Shown: positions 15,430-24,324, numbered from the stretch's first letter. The stretch: 40,149 bases of DNA from Sphingomonas sp. CCH9-E2 (GCF_001557215.1 NZ_LSJM01000412.1:1-40149); one strand, 5' to 3'. The notes: generated by a model from the sequence alone, not told the origin. Numbers and translations: made by a program.

Positions 15430-17925
15430 ATGACGAAAAATTTTCTCCTCCTGGCCGTCGCGCCGCTGGCGCTGATCGCGCCGGCGCATGCACGCGATGC
15501 CGATCCGGCCGAGCCGGCGGCGCAGCAGGGCGCCGAGCCGAAAAAGGAAGTCTTCTCGACCGGCGTCGCCAAGGGCCGCGACCGTCTCGACCAGGCAACC
15601 TCGACCAGCGCGTTGCGCGGCGAGGAGATCGAAAAGCTCGACGCAACCTCGGTCGCACAGGTCGTGCGCAACATCCCCGGCATCCGCGTCGAGGCGTCGG
15701 CGGGCGTGGCCAATAACAGCTACACGATCCGCGGCCTTCCGCTCGCGTCGATCGGCTCGAAATATCTGCAGTTCCAGGAAGATGGCCTGCCGATCCTCGA
15801 ATTCGGCGACTTCTCGTTCCTTGGCGCGGACATGTTCCTGCGCGTGGATTCGAACCTGAAGGCGGTCGAGGCGATCCGTGGCGGGTCGTCCTCGACCTTC
15901 GCGTCGAACGCGCCCGGCGGCGTCATCAACTTCATCACCAAGACGGGCGAGGAAGAGGGCGGCGCGATCTCGGCGACCACCGGTATCGGCGAAGAACTTT
16001 ATCGCGTCGATTTCGATTATGGTGGCCGCGTCAGCGAGACGCTGCGCTATCAGGTCGGCGGCTTTTATCGCGAGGGCGAAGGTGCGCGCGCGACCGGCTA
16101 TTCGGCCCATCGCGGCGGCCAGTTCAAGGCCAATATCACCAAGGAACTGCCCAACGGCTATATCCGCCTGCACGGCAAGTATCTGGACGACCGCACCCCG
16201 GCCTATTATTTCTCGCCGCTGCGCGTGACCGGCACCAACGATAAGCCGGTCTATACGAATGTCGCGAATTTCGACATTCGCCACGACACGATGCTGTCGG
16301 CCAACATCCCGACGCAGGTGACGCGCGACGGCTCCAACCAGGTGCGCAGCTTCGACATGCGCGACGGGGTGAACCCGGTGGTGAAAGCCGTCGGTCTGGA
16401 AGCCCAGGTCGATGTCGCCGGCTGGACGATTACCGAGCGCTTCCGCTTCTCCGACATTTCGGGCCAGATGCTGCAGAACTTCCCGCTTACGATTGCGCCC
16501 GCGGCTGGCCTTGCCCCGTCGCTCGGCGGTCCGGGTGCGACGCTCAGCTATGCCACCGGCCCCAATGCCGGTCAGGCGATCAACCCGCTGACGGTCAACG
16601 GCAATGGTCTGCTCGCGGCGTCGCTGCTCATGAACATTCAGGTCAACAGCCTCGACAATATGACCAACGACATCCGCGCCAGCCGCGTATGGGATGTCGC
16701 AGGCGGCAAGCTGACCTTCACCGCCGGCTTCTACAAGTCGCGTCAGTCGGTCAACACCGACTGGCTGTTCACCTCCGTGATCAGCGATGTACATGGTGAG
16801 GGCGCAGCGTCGCTCGTCAACATCCGCACCGCGGGCGGAATCCCGCAGACCGACAATGGCGTGTTTGCCTATAGCGCCGCGCTCGTCACCACCGGCTATC
16901 GCCGCAAATTCGATGTCGAGTTCGACACCAACGCGCCGTACGGCTCGGTCAACTTCCACATCGGCAAGGTCGCGATCGGCGGCAGCATCCGCTTCAATAG
17001 CGGCAAGGCCCAAGGTTCGATCTATGGCGGCGAGCTGGGCGGCGGGCGTACCCCGATCGTGCCGTTCGACATCAATGGCGACGGCATCATCACCCCGGCG
17101 GAAACGCGGGCGGGCTTCCTTCCGCTGGCCGCGCCGGCTCCGGTCGATTTCGACTATGATTATGTCAGCTACACGGCGGGCGCGAACTATCGTGTTGCCG
17201 AAGAAATGGCCGTTTTCGCGCGCTACAGCCGCGGTGGCCGCGGCGCGGCGACCGGTCCGCTGTTCACCCCGGCCTACAACCCGGTCAGCGGCGGGCTGTT
17301 CGATCAGGCCGATGGCTATGACCTGGTCAAGCAGGCTGAAGGCGGCGTTAAGTTCCGCAAGTCGAACCTGACCCTGAACCTCACTGGGTTCTGGGCCAGC
17401 ACCGACGAGCGCAACATGCAGATCAACACCGATGCCAGCGGCGCCACCCAGGTTCAGCGCATCTATCGCACCTATGAGGCCTATGGTCTCGAGTTCGAGG
17501 GTGGCTATCAATATGGACCGTTCAGCGTCACGGCGGGCGCGACCTGGACCAAGGCGGAAATCGCCAAGGACCAGTTCAATCCGGCAGCTGTCGGCAACAC
17601 GCCGCGCCACCAGCCGGACCTGATCTATCAGACCACCGCGCAATATGAGGACAAGCGCTTCACCGTCGGTGCCAATATCGTCGGCACCACTGGCAGCTTC
17701 GCGCAGGACACCAACCAGCTCCGCCTGCCGGGCTATACGCTGGTCAACGGTTTTGTGCAGGTGCGGGTGACCGACAATGTCCAGCTGAGCGTGACCGCGA
17801 ACAACCTGTTCGACACGCTCGCGCTGACCGACGTCAACCAGGCGGCGATCCCGGCAACCGGCATCGTCACCGCGCGCGCGCTCAACGGGCGCACGGTGGC
17901 CGGCTCGATCCGCTTCTCCTTCTGA
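15430..17925 (+). CDS. TonB-dependent outer-membrane receptor, substrate unknown
   Basis: The 831-residue protein is a gated outer-membrane porin energised by TonB. It has a Sec signal peptide (residues 1-21, ending APAHA), a weak TonB box around KEVFSTGVAK, and a plug domain of about 45-165 with VAQVVRNIPGIRVEAS, SYTIRGLPL, AVEAIRGGSSSTFASNAPGGVINFIT. A beta-barrel fills the rest and ends in Phe (IRFSF). There is no N-terminal signalling domain, so no FecA-like transcription signalling is expected. Substrate type is not evident: no sigma/anti-sigma pair, siderophore gene or glycosidase is adjacent. A chemotaxis receptor gene follows 72 bases downstream, hinting at a shared nutrient. None of the three xylan-type operators lies upstream. 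Confidence 0.92.
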   Translation: MTKNFLLLAVAPLALIAPAHARDADPAEPAAQQGAEPKKEVFSTGVAKGRDRLDQATSTSALRGEEIEKLDATSVAQVVRNIPGIRVEASAGVANNSYTIRGLPLASIGSKYLQFQEDGLPILEFGDFSFLGADMFLRVDSNLKAVEAIRGGSSSTFASNAPGGVINFITKTGEEEGGAISATTGIGEELYRVDFDYGGRVSETLRYQVGGFYREGEGARATGYSAHRGGQFKANITKELPNGYIRLHGKYLDDRTPAYYFSPLRVTGTNDKPVYTNVANFDIRHDTMLSANIPTQVTRDGSNQVRSFDMRDGVNPVVKAVGLEAQVDVAGWTITERFRFSDISGQMLQNFPLTIAPAAGLAPSLGGPGATLSYATGPNAGQAINPLTVNGNGLLAASLLMNIQVNSLDNMTNDIRASRVWDVAGGKLTFTAGFYKSRQSVNTDWLFTSVISDVHGEGAASLVNIRTAGGIPQTDNGVFAYSAALVTTGYRRKFDVEFDTNAPYGSVNFHIGKVAIGGSIRFNSGKAQGSIYGGELGGGRTPIVPFDINGDGIITPAETRAGFLPLAAPAPVDFDYDYVSYTAGANYRVAEEMAVFARYSRGGRGAATGPLFTPAYNPVSGGLFDQADGYDLVKQAEGGVKFRKSNLTLNLTGFWASTDERNMQINTDASGATQVQRIYRTYEAYGLEFEGGYQYGPFSVTAGATWTKAEIAKDQFNPAAVGNTPRHQPDLIYQTTAQYEDKRFTVGANIVGTTGSFAQDTNQLRLPGYTLVNGFVQVRVTDNVQLSVTANNLFDTLALTDVNQAAIPATGIVTARALNGRTVAGSIRFSF

Positions 17926-17997
17926 CGCAATCGGTGCCGGGGCGTGCGCGTCCCGGCACCTCCCCGTTTACCCGTTCATTGCACCGGAAGCACATTC

Positions 17998-19797
17998 ATG
18001 CTGCAATCCCTGAAGATCCCACGAAAGCTGGGCCTCTCCTTCCTGCTCATCTGTGCCTCCGCTGCGGTAATGATGGCGGTGTTCTTCTCGAACATCTCGA
18101 TGATCCGGTCGGTCACCGACGCCAACAGCGCTGCGCAGAGCCGCTATGCCAAGGCGCTCGCGCTCGAAACCGCGCTGCTGCGGCAGAACAGTCAGATGCG
18201 CGGCTATCTTGTCACCGGGGACAAGACCTATCTCAAATCCTATGAGGAAGGGCGCGTCGATTACGACAAGGCATCGGCCGAGCTTGAGGCGGAACTGACC
18301 GACCCCAAGCTGGTCGAAGCGGTCAAGACCTCGCGCAAGGAAACGCTCGACTGGCGCGCCAAATGGGGCGACCGGCTGATCAAGCGCGTCGATGGCGGCG
18401 ATCTCGCCGGCGCGCAGGCCGAGGTTCAGGCGGCGGGCAAGGCGGTGCTGGTCAGCGCTGCGGTCACGCCGCTGCGCGACGTGCGCGATGCCGAACTCGC
18501 CACGATCGAGGAAGGATCGGCGACACAGGAAAAGGCGATGGACACCGCAACGACGGTGCTGATCGTCGGCGGCATCGCACTGATCGGCCTTGCGATCGGG
18601 CTCGCCTGGCTGCTGAGCCGCGCGATTGCCACGCCGATTTCGGCGTTGACCGGCACGATGAGCACGCTCGCCTCGGGCCGCAACGACGTCGATGTCGATG
18701 GAGCGGATCGCGCCGATGAACTCGGCGACATGGCCCGCGCGGTGCTCGTCTTCCGTGACGCCGCCATCGCCAAGCAGGCGACCGACGCGGCGGCGGCCAA
18801 GGCCGAAGCCGAGCAGAAGATGGTGGTCGAGGTCGTCTCGGCGCAGCTGTCCGAACTTGCCGACGGAAATCTGACCGCGCAGATCGATGCCGACTTCCCC
18901 GCCGATTATGCCGCGGTGAAGGCCAATTTCAACGCCGCTGTTACCAGCCTGCGCGGCCTGATCGCGTCGGTGCTGGAGGCGACCTCGTCGATCCATTCCG
19001 GTTCGGGCCGGATCGCCGAAGCATCCGAGGATCTCGCACGCCGGACCGAGGCGAATGCCGCGAGCCTTGAGGAAACCTCCGCCGCGATCGTCCAGATGGA
19101 CCAGCGGCTCAAGACCACCGCCGCCGCCGCGGGTCAGACGGTCGAGCGCGCCAATGGCGCAATCGGCACCGTCGCCAATGGCCGCTCGGTCGCAGAGGGG
19201 GCAGTCGCGGCAATGGGCCGCGTGGCCGACAGCGCCAAGGGTATCGACAGCGTGATCGAGGGGCTCGACAAGATCGCGTTCCAGACGCGCGTGCTCGCGA
19301 TGAATGCTGCGGTCGAAGCGGGTCGCGCCGGTGAGGCAGGTCGCGGCTTCGCGGTCGTCGCCGATCTCGTCTCCGCGCTTGCCATGCGCGCCGAGGAAGA
19401 GGCCGGGCGTGCGCGCGACCAGCTCACCGCGACCCAGACGGACATCGTCGCCGCGGTCGAGATGGTGCAGAAGGTCGACAGCGCGCTGGTCGATATCTCG
19501 ACCGATGTGAACGAGGTTCACTCGCTGCTCGACAAGATTGCGCAGGACAATCACGCCCAGTCCTTCGCGATCACGGAGGTCAGCTCCGCGATCAGCACGA
19601 TGGATCAGACCACGCGGCAGACCAGCGCAATGGTCGAGCAAAGCTCCACCGCCGCGCGCGAACTGGCCAATGAGGTCAGCCATCTGGCGGATCAGGCCGG
19701 ACAGTTCACGGTCGAAGGCGGCGGCCGCAGTCCGGTCCATGCGATGCACAATCGCCTGGAACGGACGATGGCGGGCAGCATCCGGGACGTGGCGTGA
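17998..19797 (+). CDS. Methyl-accepting chemotaxis protein with CHASE3-like sensor
   Basis: The 599-residue protein is an inner-membrane chemoreceptor. A first transmembrane helix (about 11-33) and second (about 182-205) flank a periplasmic helical domain of about 145 residues containing RYAKALALETALLRQNSQMRGYLVTGDKTYLKSYEEG, the look of a CHASE3 four-helix bundle. A HAMP linker follows, then a long coiled coil with the signalling tip DKIAFQTRVLAMNAAVEAGRAGEAGRGFAVVADLVSALA. The tip differs from the usual FQTNLLALNAAVEAARAGE by Arg for Asn and Gly for Ala. No CheB/CheR-tethering pentapeptide is seen at the end. The ATG at 17998 is chosen because GGAAG precedes it and the N-terminal helix starts there. 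No other chemotaxis gene is in the window. Confidence 0.9.
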   Translation: MLQSLKIPRKLGLSFLLICASAAVMMAVFFSNISMIRSVTDANSAAQSRYAKALALETALLRQNSQMRGYLVTGDKTYLKSYEEGRVDYDKASAELEAELTDPKLVEAVKTSRKETLDWRAKWGDRLIKRVDGGDLAGAQAEVQAAGKAVLVSAAVTPLRDVRDAELATIEEGSATQEKAMDTATTVLIVGGIALIGLAIGLAWLLSRAIATPISALTGTMSTLASGRNDVDVDGADRADELGDMARAVLVFRDAAIAKQATDAAAAKAEAEQKMVVEVVSAQLSELADGNLTAQIDADFPADYAAVKANFNAAVTSLRGLIASVLEATSSIHSGSGRIAEASEDLARRTEANAASLEETSAAIVQMDQRLKTTAAAAGQTVERANGAIGTVANGRSVAEGAVAAMGRVADSAKGIDSVIEGLDKIAFQTRVLAMNAAVEAGRAGEAGRGFAVVADLVSALAMRAEEEAGRARDQLTATQTDIVAAVEMVQKVDSALVDISTDVNEVHSLLDKIAQDNHAQSFAITEVSSAISTMDQTTRQTSAMVEQSSTAARELANEVSHLADQAGQFTVEGGGRSPVHAMHNRLERTMAGSIRDVA

Positions 19798-19802
19798 CAG
19801 GA

Positions 19803-19830
19803 TCGGGCCGTGGTGTCGTCCGCGGCCCGA
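19803..19830 (+). terminator. Hairpin after the chemoreceptor gene
   Basis: TCGGGCCG pairs perfectly with CGGCCCGA around a 12-base loop, just after the stop. There is no T tract, so it may be an mRNA-stabilising stem rather than a terminator; the next gene is in the same direction. Confidence 0.35.
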
Positions 19831-19876
19831 CGGGTGAAATGCGTAGCATCGCGGTCGCGCGGTGGGGGGACGTTGA

Positions 19877-20917
19877 ATGAACATGATGACGCGCGTTGGT
19901 TCCCAGGGGGAGCTGCGCCGCCAATCTCGGGTCATCCGCGCCCTCGGGTCCGATTTCGTTGCGTCGGTGCTGGAGGCGGGCGATCGCCAGCTGCACCGCG
20001 CGCCGCAGACCGCCGCCCTGATCGAAGGTTGGCCCGACGATCCGTCGGCAGCGGCGCTGGCGATGCGCTTCAACGCAGCGCTGCACGCACTGGCACGGCG
20101 CGGCGATGTCGCGGATCTGAGCGCGCTCTATCAGCGCGAGCATGACGATTTCGACCGGGCGATCGGCACCGCACTGGCCACCCATGACCGGTTCATCGTC
20201 GGCTGGATGCACGCGCCGACCCAGACCAACGAAGTGGCGCGCGCCGCCGGCTTTGCGGCGGCATTGATGGCATTGCGGGTGCGTACCGACATGCCAGTGG
20301 AACTGCTGGAAATCGGGTCGAGCTGCGGCCTCAACCTCAACCTTGCCCGCTATCGCTACGAATTGGGCGCGGTAGTGGCGGGCGATCCCGACTCGCCGGT
20401 GCGGATCGCGCCCGAATGGCGCGGCATGACACCGGTCGCGGCACCGATCGAGGTCGTGCAGGCGCGCGGCGTCGATCTCAACCCGCTCTGCGCCAATGAC
20501 CGGCGCGCGCGCGAGCGGCTCTTGTCCTTCGTCTGGGCAGACCAGCCACGACGCATCGAGCGACTCAAGGCCGCGCTGCGGCTGGCGCGGACGCATCCGC
20601 CGGCGCTGACCCGCGCCGATGCAACGCTGTGGCTGCCCGATCAGCTCGCCGAACCGCAGGCCGACGGCGTGTGCCGCGTCGTGTTTCATTCGATGGTGAT
20701 CCAATATCTCGACCGCACGGCTCGGGCCGCGTTGGTCGATGCGATCCATGCTGCAGGTGCCCGCGCGACGGCGACGCGCCCGCTGACCTGGCTCAGCCTC
20801 GAATGGACGCCGGGGCGCGAGCGGGTCGAACTCGCGCTGACCTGCTGGCCGGATGGGGTGCGCCGCGTGCTCGCCACCTGCCATCCCTATGGCGAATGGT
20901 TCGACTGGCACGGTTGA
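19877..20917 (+). CDS. DUF2332 family protein
   Basis: The 346-residue protein matches what I recall of the uncharacterised DUF2332 family. It starts FRxQ-like with GELRRQSRVIRALGSDFVASVLEA, contains LALRFNAALHAL-type sequence, NEVARAAGFAAALMAL, and the glycine-containing VELLEIGSSCGLNLNLARYRYELG, followed later by VFHSMVIQYLDRTARAALVDAI and LTCWPDGVRRVLATCHPYGEWFDW. The EIGSSCGLNL segment resembles the SAM-binding loop of methyltransferases, so a methyltransferase-like fold is possible, but the function is unknown. It is cytoplasmic, with no signal peptide. A GGGGGACG sequence precedes the ATG at 19877. It may be cotranscribed with the chemoreceptor gene 79 bases upstream. Confidence 0.8.
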   Translation: MNMMTRVGSQGELRRQSRVIRALGSDFVASVLEAGDRQLHRAPQTAALIEGWPDDPSAAALAMRFNAALHALARRGDVADLSALYQREHDDFDRAIGTALATHDRFIVGWMHAPTQTNEVARAAGFAAALMALRVRTDMPVELLEIGSSCGLNLNLARYRYELGAVVAGDPDSPVRIAPEWRGMTPVAAPIEVVQARGVDLNPLCANDRRARERLLSFVWADQPRRIERLKAALRLARTHPPALTRADATLWLPDQLAEPQADGVCRVVFHSMVIQYLDRTARAALVDAIHAAGARATATRPLTWLSLEWTPGRERVELALTCWPDGVRRVLATCHPYGEWFDWHG

Positions 20918-20948
20918 AGCGCGCCGAGATTCCGCGCAGCATCTCCTC

Positions 20949-20987
20949 TTGCGCAGCACGCGGTTTCGCGTTTAGGTAGCGCTAACA
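20949..20987 (+). promoter_or_regulatory. Promoter and LacI-type operator of the sugar symporter
   Basis: The operator GGTAGCGCTAACA occupies 20975-20987 and is identical, in inverted orientation, to the sites at 24312 and 35068. A candidate -35 TTGCGC (20949-20954) and a weak -10 TTAGGT (20972-20977) are spaced by 17 bases, so the operator would overlap the -10 and start site. The transporter TTG start lies 40 bases downstream. A bound LacI-family protein here would block polymerase. Confidence 0.75.
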
Positions 20988-21027
20988 TAAGCGCGGACGC
21001 ACCGCGTCAGGGAGAGGGAGAAGCGCG

Positions 21028-22443
21028 TTGAGCCAATCACCGTCCACGCAGGCCAATACCGGCCTCGTCTTCGCCATCGTCGCGGTCGCGACGATCGGCG
21101 GCTTGCTATTCGGCTATGACAGCGGTGCCGTGAACGGCACGCAGGACGGGCTCAAATCGGCCTTCACGCTCAACGATACGACGCTGGGCTTTACCGTCGG
21201 CTCGCTGCTGATCGGGTGCTTCATCGGCGCGTTCTTCGCCGGGACGCTGGCTGACAAGATGGGGCGCCGCAACGTGATGCGGCTCGCGGCGGTGCTGTTC
21301 CTCGTCGGTGCGCTCGTGCAGGGGTTTGCGCATGACCAGACGATTTTCGTCATCGCCCGCATTGTCGGCGGCATGGCAGTGGGCGCAGCATCGGTGTTGT
21401 CGCCTGCTTATATCTCCGAAGTCGCTCCGGCGAATATTCGCGGCCGGATGACGACGGTGCAGCAGGTGATGATCATCACCGGCCTGACCGCGGCTTTCGT
21501 TGTGAACTATTATCTCGCCCAGGCGGCGGGGTCGTCGCTCGCGCTGTTCTGGGCAGATATCGAAGCGTGGCGCTGGATGTACCTGATGCAGGCGTTGCCC
21601 GCCGCGGTGTTCCTGATCGCGCTGTTCTTCATCCCCGAAAGCCCGCGTTACCTCGTCGCCAAGGGCCGCGATGCCGAGGCGCTGACCGTGCTGACCAACC
21701 TGTTCGGTGCCGAAGCCGGCACCGCCAAGCTGGGCGAGATCAAGGCGAGCTTCTCGAACGATCACAATCCGCGCCTCAGCGACATCCTGTCGAAGGGCAC
21801 GGGCGGTTTCCTCGGCATCCGCAGCATCGTGTGGGTCGGCATCATGCTGGCGGTGTTCCAGCAGCTCGTCGGCATCAACGTCATCTTCTATTACGGCGCG
21901 ACGCTGTGGCAGTTGGCCGGCTTTACCGAGCAGGATTCGCTGATGATCAACATCGTCTCTGGCGGTGTGTCGATCGCGGCGTGTTTCATCACCATCGCGG
22001 TGATCGACAAGATCGGGCGCAAGCCGCTGCTGCTGATCGGTTCGGCCGGCATGGCGGTGACGCTGTTCGTGATGGTGTACGCGTTCAGCCAGGGTTCGCT
22101 CGATGCCAGCGGCAAGCTGGCGCTGTCGTCGGAACTGGGCATGATCGCGGTGGTCGCGGCCAATCTCTACGTGATCTTCTTCAACGTCAGCTGGGGCCCG
22201 GTGATGTGGGTGATGCTGGGCGAGATGTTCCCGAACCAGATCCGCGGATCGGCGCTGGCAGTGGCGGGCTTCTTTCAGTGGTTCGCCAACTATCTCATCG
22301 CCCAGACTTTCCCGACGATGGCGACGTGGAGCCTGGCGGGGGCTTATACTTTCTACGCGGTGTGTGCGGTGATCAGCTTCTTCCTGGTCCAGCGCTTCAT
22401 CAAGGAAACCAAGGGCCGCGAGCTCGAGGACATGGAAGGCTGA
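21028..22443 (+). CDS. Sugar porter-family symporter, probably D-xylose:H+
   Basis: The 471-residue inner-membrane protein belongs to the MFS sugar porter family with twelve helices. Motifs in order: GGLLFGYDSGAVNG in helix 1, DKMGRRN between helices 2 and 3, PESPRYLVAKGR after helix 6, QQLVGINVIFYYGATLW in helix 7, DKIGRKPLL, and WGPVMWVMLGEMFPNQIRGSA in helix 10. The order and the QQ...N residues match the XylE/galactose branch. It starts with TTG, with GGGAGAGGGAG a few bases upstream. The xylan-type operator and the nearby xylanase genes make xylose the likely substrate; other pentoses or hexoses are possible. A strong terminator follows. Confidence 0.9.
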   Translation: MSQSPSTQANTGLVFAIVAVATIGGLLFGYDSGAVNGTQDGLKSAFTLNDTTLGFTVGSLLIGCFIGAFFAGTLADKMGRRNVMRLAAVLFLVGALVQGFAHDQTIFVIARIVGGMAVGAASVLSPAYISEVAPANIRGRMTTVQQVMIITGLTAAFVVNYYLAQAAGSSLALFWADIEAWRWMYLMQALPAAVFLIALFFIPESPRYLVAKGRDAEALTVLTNLFGAEAGTAKLGEIKASFSNDHNPRLSDILSKGTGGFLGIRSIVWVGIMLAVFQQLVGINVIFYYGATLWQLAGFTEQDSLMINIVSGGVSIAACFITIAVIDKIGRKPLLLIGSAGMAVTLFVMVYAFSQGSLDASGKLALSSELGMIAVVAANLYVIFFNVSWGPVMWVMLGEMFPNQIRGSALAVAGFFQWFANYLIAQTFPTMATWSLAGAYTFYAVCAVISFFLVQRFIKETKGRELEDMEG

Positions 22444-22468
22444 TCGGGCCGACCATCAAAAGGGGGCA

Positions 22469-22500
22469 GGGGCGGGAGGCAACTCCCGCCCCTTCTTTTT
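22469..22500 (+). terminator. Terminator of the sugar symporter gene
   Basis: A perfect 10-bp stem (GGGGCGGGAG with CTCCCGCCCC) with a GCAA tetraloop is followed by a T-rich tail, 25 bases after the stop. Confidence 0.9.
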
Positions 22501-22529
22501 TGGCTTGGCGGTGGCGGTGGCGTCCAAAA

Positions 22530-22672
22530 ATCCTCCCCCGCAAGGGGGAGGTGGCACGCGCAGCGTGACGGAGGGGGAGGAAGCACGACGCAAGAGGCTC
22601 AAGGACGCAGCCGTCCTGCCCCTCCGTCGCCTTCGGCGCCACCTCCCCCTGGCGGGGAAGGATTGCGAAGGC
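22530..22672. repeat. Palindromic dispersed repeat element
   Basis: The stretch starts with TCCTCCCCCGCAAGGGGGAG and ends with the near-inverse ACCTCCCCCTGGCGGGGAAGGA. Internal arms (GACGGAGGGGG and CCCCTCCGTC) are also complementary, so the whole could fold as one long imperfect hairpin of about 140 bases. Such intergenic GGGGAGG palindromes are widespread in sphingomonads and look like non-autonomous miniature elements. A similar unit begins at 40121. Confidence 0.7.
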
Positions 22673-22690
22673 GTTCTGCAGCCTGCGGAT

Positions 22691-24193
22691 TCACGCCGCG
22701 CAATTCTGCCGGATATACTCGGCATGGTCGGGCATATAGTCGACCGACTTCGCCACCGCGCCGGCGATATGCGCCAGCCGGTCGCGCGTTTCGGCGAGCG
22801 AGAGCAATTCCGCGACCGGATCGTGGCGGCCCCAGCGCATTCCCTGTCCCACCATCACCGCGAACCAGCTGGTGTCGTTGAACAGCTCTTCATGCTCGCG
22901 GAAGCAGCGGCCTGAGCTTTCGAACACGCGGATCTTCTCCGCCAGCCGCTCGGGGATCGGCATCGTACGGCAATAGTCCCAGAAGGGCGAATCGGTGCGA
23001 TCCGTGGCGCAATAATGCAGGATCAGGAAGTCGCGGATCAGCTCGCTCTCCTCGATCATCAGCCGGTTGTAACGCGCGCGCTCGGCTTCCGCGAAGGTCG
23101 AATCGGGGAAGTTCGACAACAGCCGCGCGATGCCGCTCTGGATCATCCAGATGCTGGTCGATTCGAGCGGCTCCATGAACCCGGCCGACAGCCCGATCGA
23201 CACGCAATTGCCGTCCCAGAAGCGTTCGCGATGCCCAGTGGTAAAGCGGATGAAGCGCGGGTCGGCCAGCGCTTCGCCATCGAGATTGCCGAGCAACGTC
23301 GCCGCCGCCTCGTCGTCGCTCATATAGTCGCTGCAATAGACCATGCCGTTGCCGGTGCGATGCTGCAGCGGGATGCGCCATTGCCACCCGGCCTTGCGCG
23401 CGGTCGATCGGGTGAACGGGGTCAGGCCGCCCGGCACCGACGCGCATGGCACCGCGACCGCACGGTTGCACGGCAGCTGCGCCGACCAGTCGACATAAGG
23501 CACGCCAAGCGTCTTGCCGATCAGCAACCCGCCAAAGCCCGAGCAGTCGATGAACAGCTCGCCCGCCACCCGCTCGCCCGATTCGAGCGCGACGGCGGCG
23601 ATGTGGCCGCTCTCGCCGTCGCGTTCGACATCGACGATGCGGCCCTCGATCCGCTTGACGCCCATGGCTTCGGCCAGTTCGCGCAGGTACAGCGCATAAA
23701 GCCCGGCATCGAAATGATAGGCATAGGCGATGCCGGACAGCGGCGAATTGCCGGCATCGATCGGCGGCATGAAGCGATTGGCGTGCGCCGCGCTTGCCAT
23801 CAGCGAAAAGGCATCGACATTGGCGAATGGCGGCTCATGCGCCAGGCGCTGCCAATAGGCGTGGAAGGACACGCCCTCCATATCGATCCCGTACTTCCCG
23901 AACGGGTGGAAATAGCGCCGGCCCAGCCCGCCCCAGTCGACGAACTCGATCCCCAGCTTGAAACTTCCCTTGGTACGGCGGACGAAGTCATTCTCGTCGA
24001 TGCCGAGCAGGCGGTTGAACGTGCAAATCTGGGGAATGGTGGCCTCGCCGACGCCGACCGTTCCGATTGCGTCCGACTCGACCAGGGTGATCGTCGCATA
24101 TTCGGGGCCGAGAATGCGCGCCATTGCGGCCGCCGTCATCCATCCCGCGGTGCCGCCGCCCACGATTACGATCGACCGGATTCGTTCCGCCAC
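22691..24193 (-). CDS. Tryptophan-halogenase-like flavoprotein
   Basis: The 500-residue protein belongs to the FAD-dependent tryptophan halogenase family, in which FADH2 and oxygen make hypohalous acid from chloride or bromide. The FAD loop GGGTAGW lies at residues 12-18. Lys79 in KGSFKLGIEF aligns with the essential Lys79 of PrnA. The WxWxIP motif appears as WQWRIP, and FMEPLESTSIWMI carries the conserved Glu. The start is set at a GTG (24193) because GGGGAGG precedes it by nine bases and the FAD strand begins at once; the farther GTG (24211) lies over that ribosome site. Homologues often sit beside TonB-Xanth-Caul receptors in carbohydrate-utilisation loci, where no halogenated product is known. 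Halogenation is thus possible but unproven; no flavin reductase or biosynthetic gene is nearby. It is divergent from the receptor gene. Confidence 0.9.
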   Translation of the reverse strand: MAERIRSIVIVGGGTAGWMTAAAMARILGPEYATITLVESDAIGTVGVGEATIPQICTFNRLLGIDENDFVRRTKGSFKLGIEFVDWGGLGRRYFHPFGKYGIDMEGVSFHAYWQRLAHEPPFANVDAFSLMASAAHANRFMPPIDAGNSPLSGIAYAYHFDAGLYALYLRELAEAMGVKRIEGRIVDVERDGESGHIAAVALESGERVAGELFIDCSGFGGLLIGKTLGVPYVDWSAQLPCNRAVAVPCASVPGGLTPFTRSTARKAGWQWRIPLQHRTGNGMVYCSDYMSDDEAAATLLGNLDGEALADPRFIRFTTGHRERFWDGNCVSIGLSAGFMEPLESTSIWMIQSGIARLLSNFPDSTFAEAERARYNRLMIEESELIRDFLILHYCATDRTDSPFWDYCRTMPIPERLAEKIRVFESSGRCFREHEELFNDTSWFAVMVGQGMRWGRHDPVAELLSLAETRDRLAHIAGAVAKSVDYMPDHAEYIRQNCAA

Positions 24194-24257
24194 GTCGAAT
24201 TGCCTCCCCACAGAATGGCGTGCAGCATCGCTGCAACATACGCGTCATTTTCTTTGT

Positions 24258-24271
24258 GGTAGCGCACAACA
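24258..24271 (-). promoter_or_regulatory. Degenerate second operator-like site in the divergent region
   Basis: GGTAGCGCACAACA resembles the operator GGTAGCGCTAACA, sharing GGTAGCGC and the AACA ending but with altered spacing and centre. It lies on the halogenase side, about 65 bases upstream of that gene's start and 40 from the perfect site at 24312. A loop between the two is conceivable. Confidence 0.4.
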
Positions 24272-24275
24272 TCTC

Positions 24276-24324
24276 TTGCCGAAAGCTGCGCGTTCGCTTA
24301 AGACGAAGAAATGTTAGCGCTACC
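24276..24324 (+). promoter_or_regulatory. Promoter and LacI-type operator of the receptor gene
   Basis: A -35 TTGCCG (24276-24281) and a -10 TAAGAC (24299-24304) are spaced by 17 bases. The operator TGTTAGCGCTACC (24312-24324) begins about where transcription would start. The same 13 bases occur at 35068 and, inverted, at 20975. The receptor ATG is 57 bases further on. Confidence 0.72.

Noticed and set aside
15346..17643. 765-codon minus-strand frame opposite the first TonB receptor
   Set aside because: Composition and lack of motifs mark it as a shadow frame; the plus strand encodes a complete receptor.
17968..20073. 701-codon minus-strand frame opposite the chemoreceptor
   Set aside because: It runs across two convincing plus-strand genes and shows no domain.
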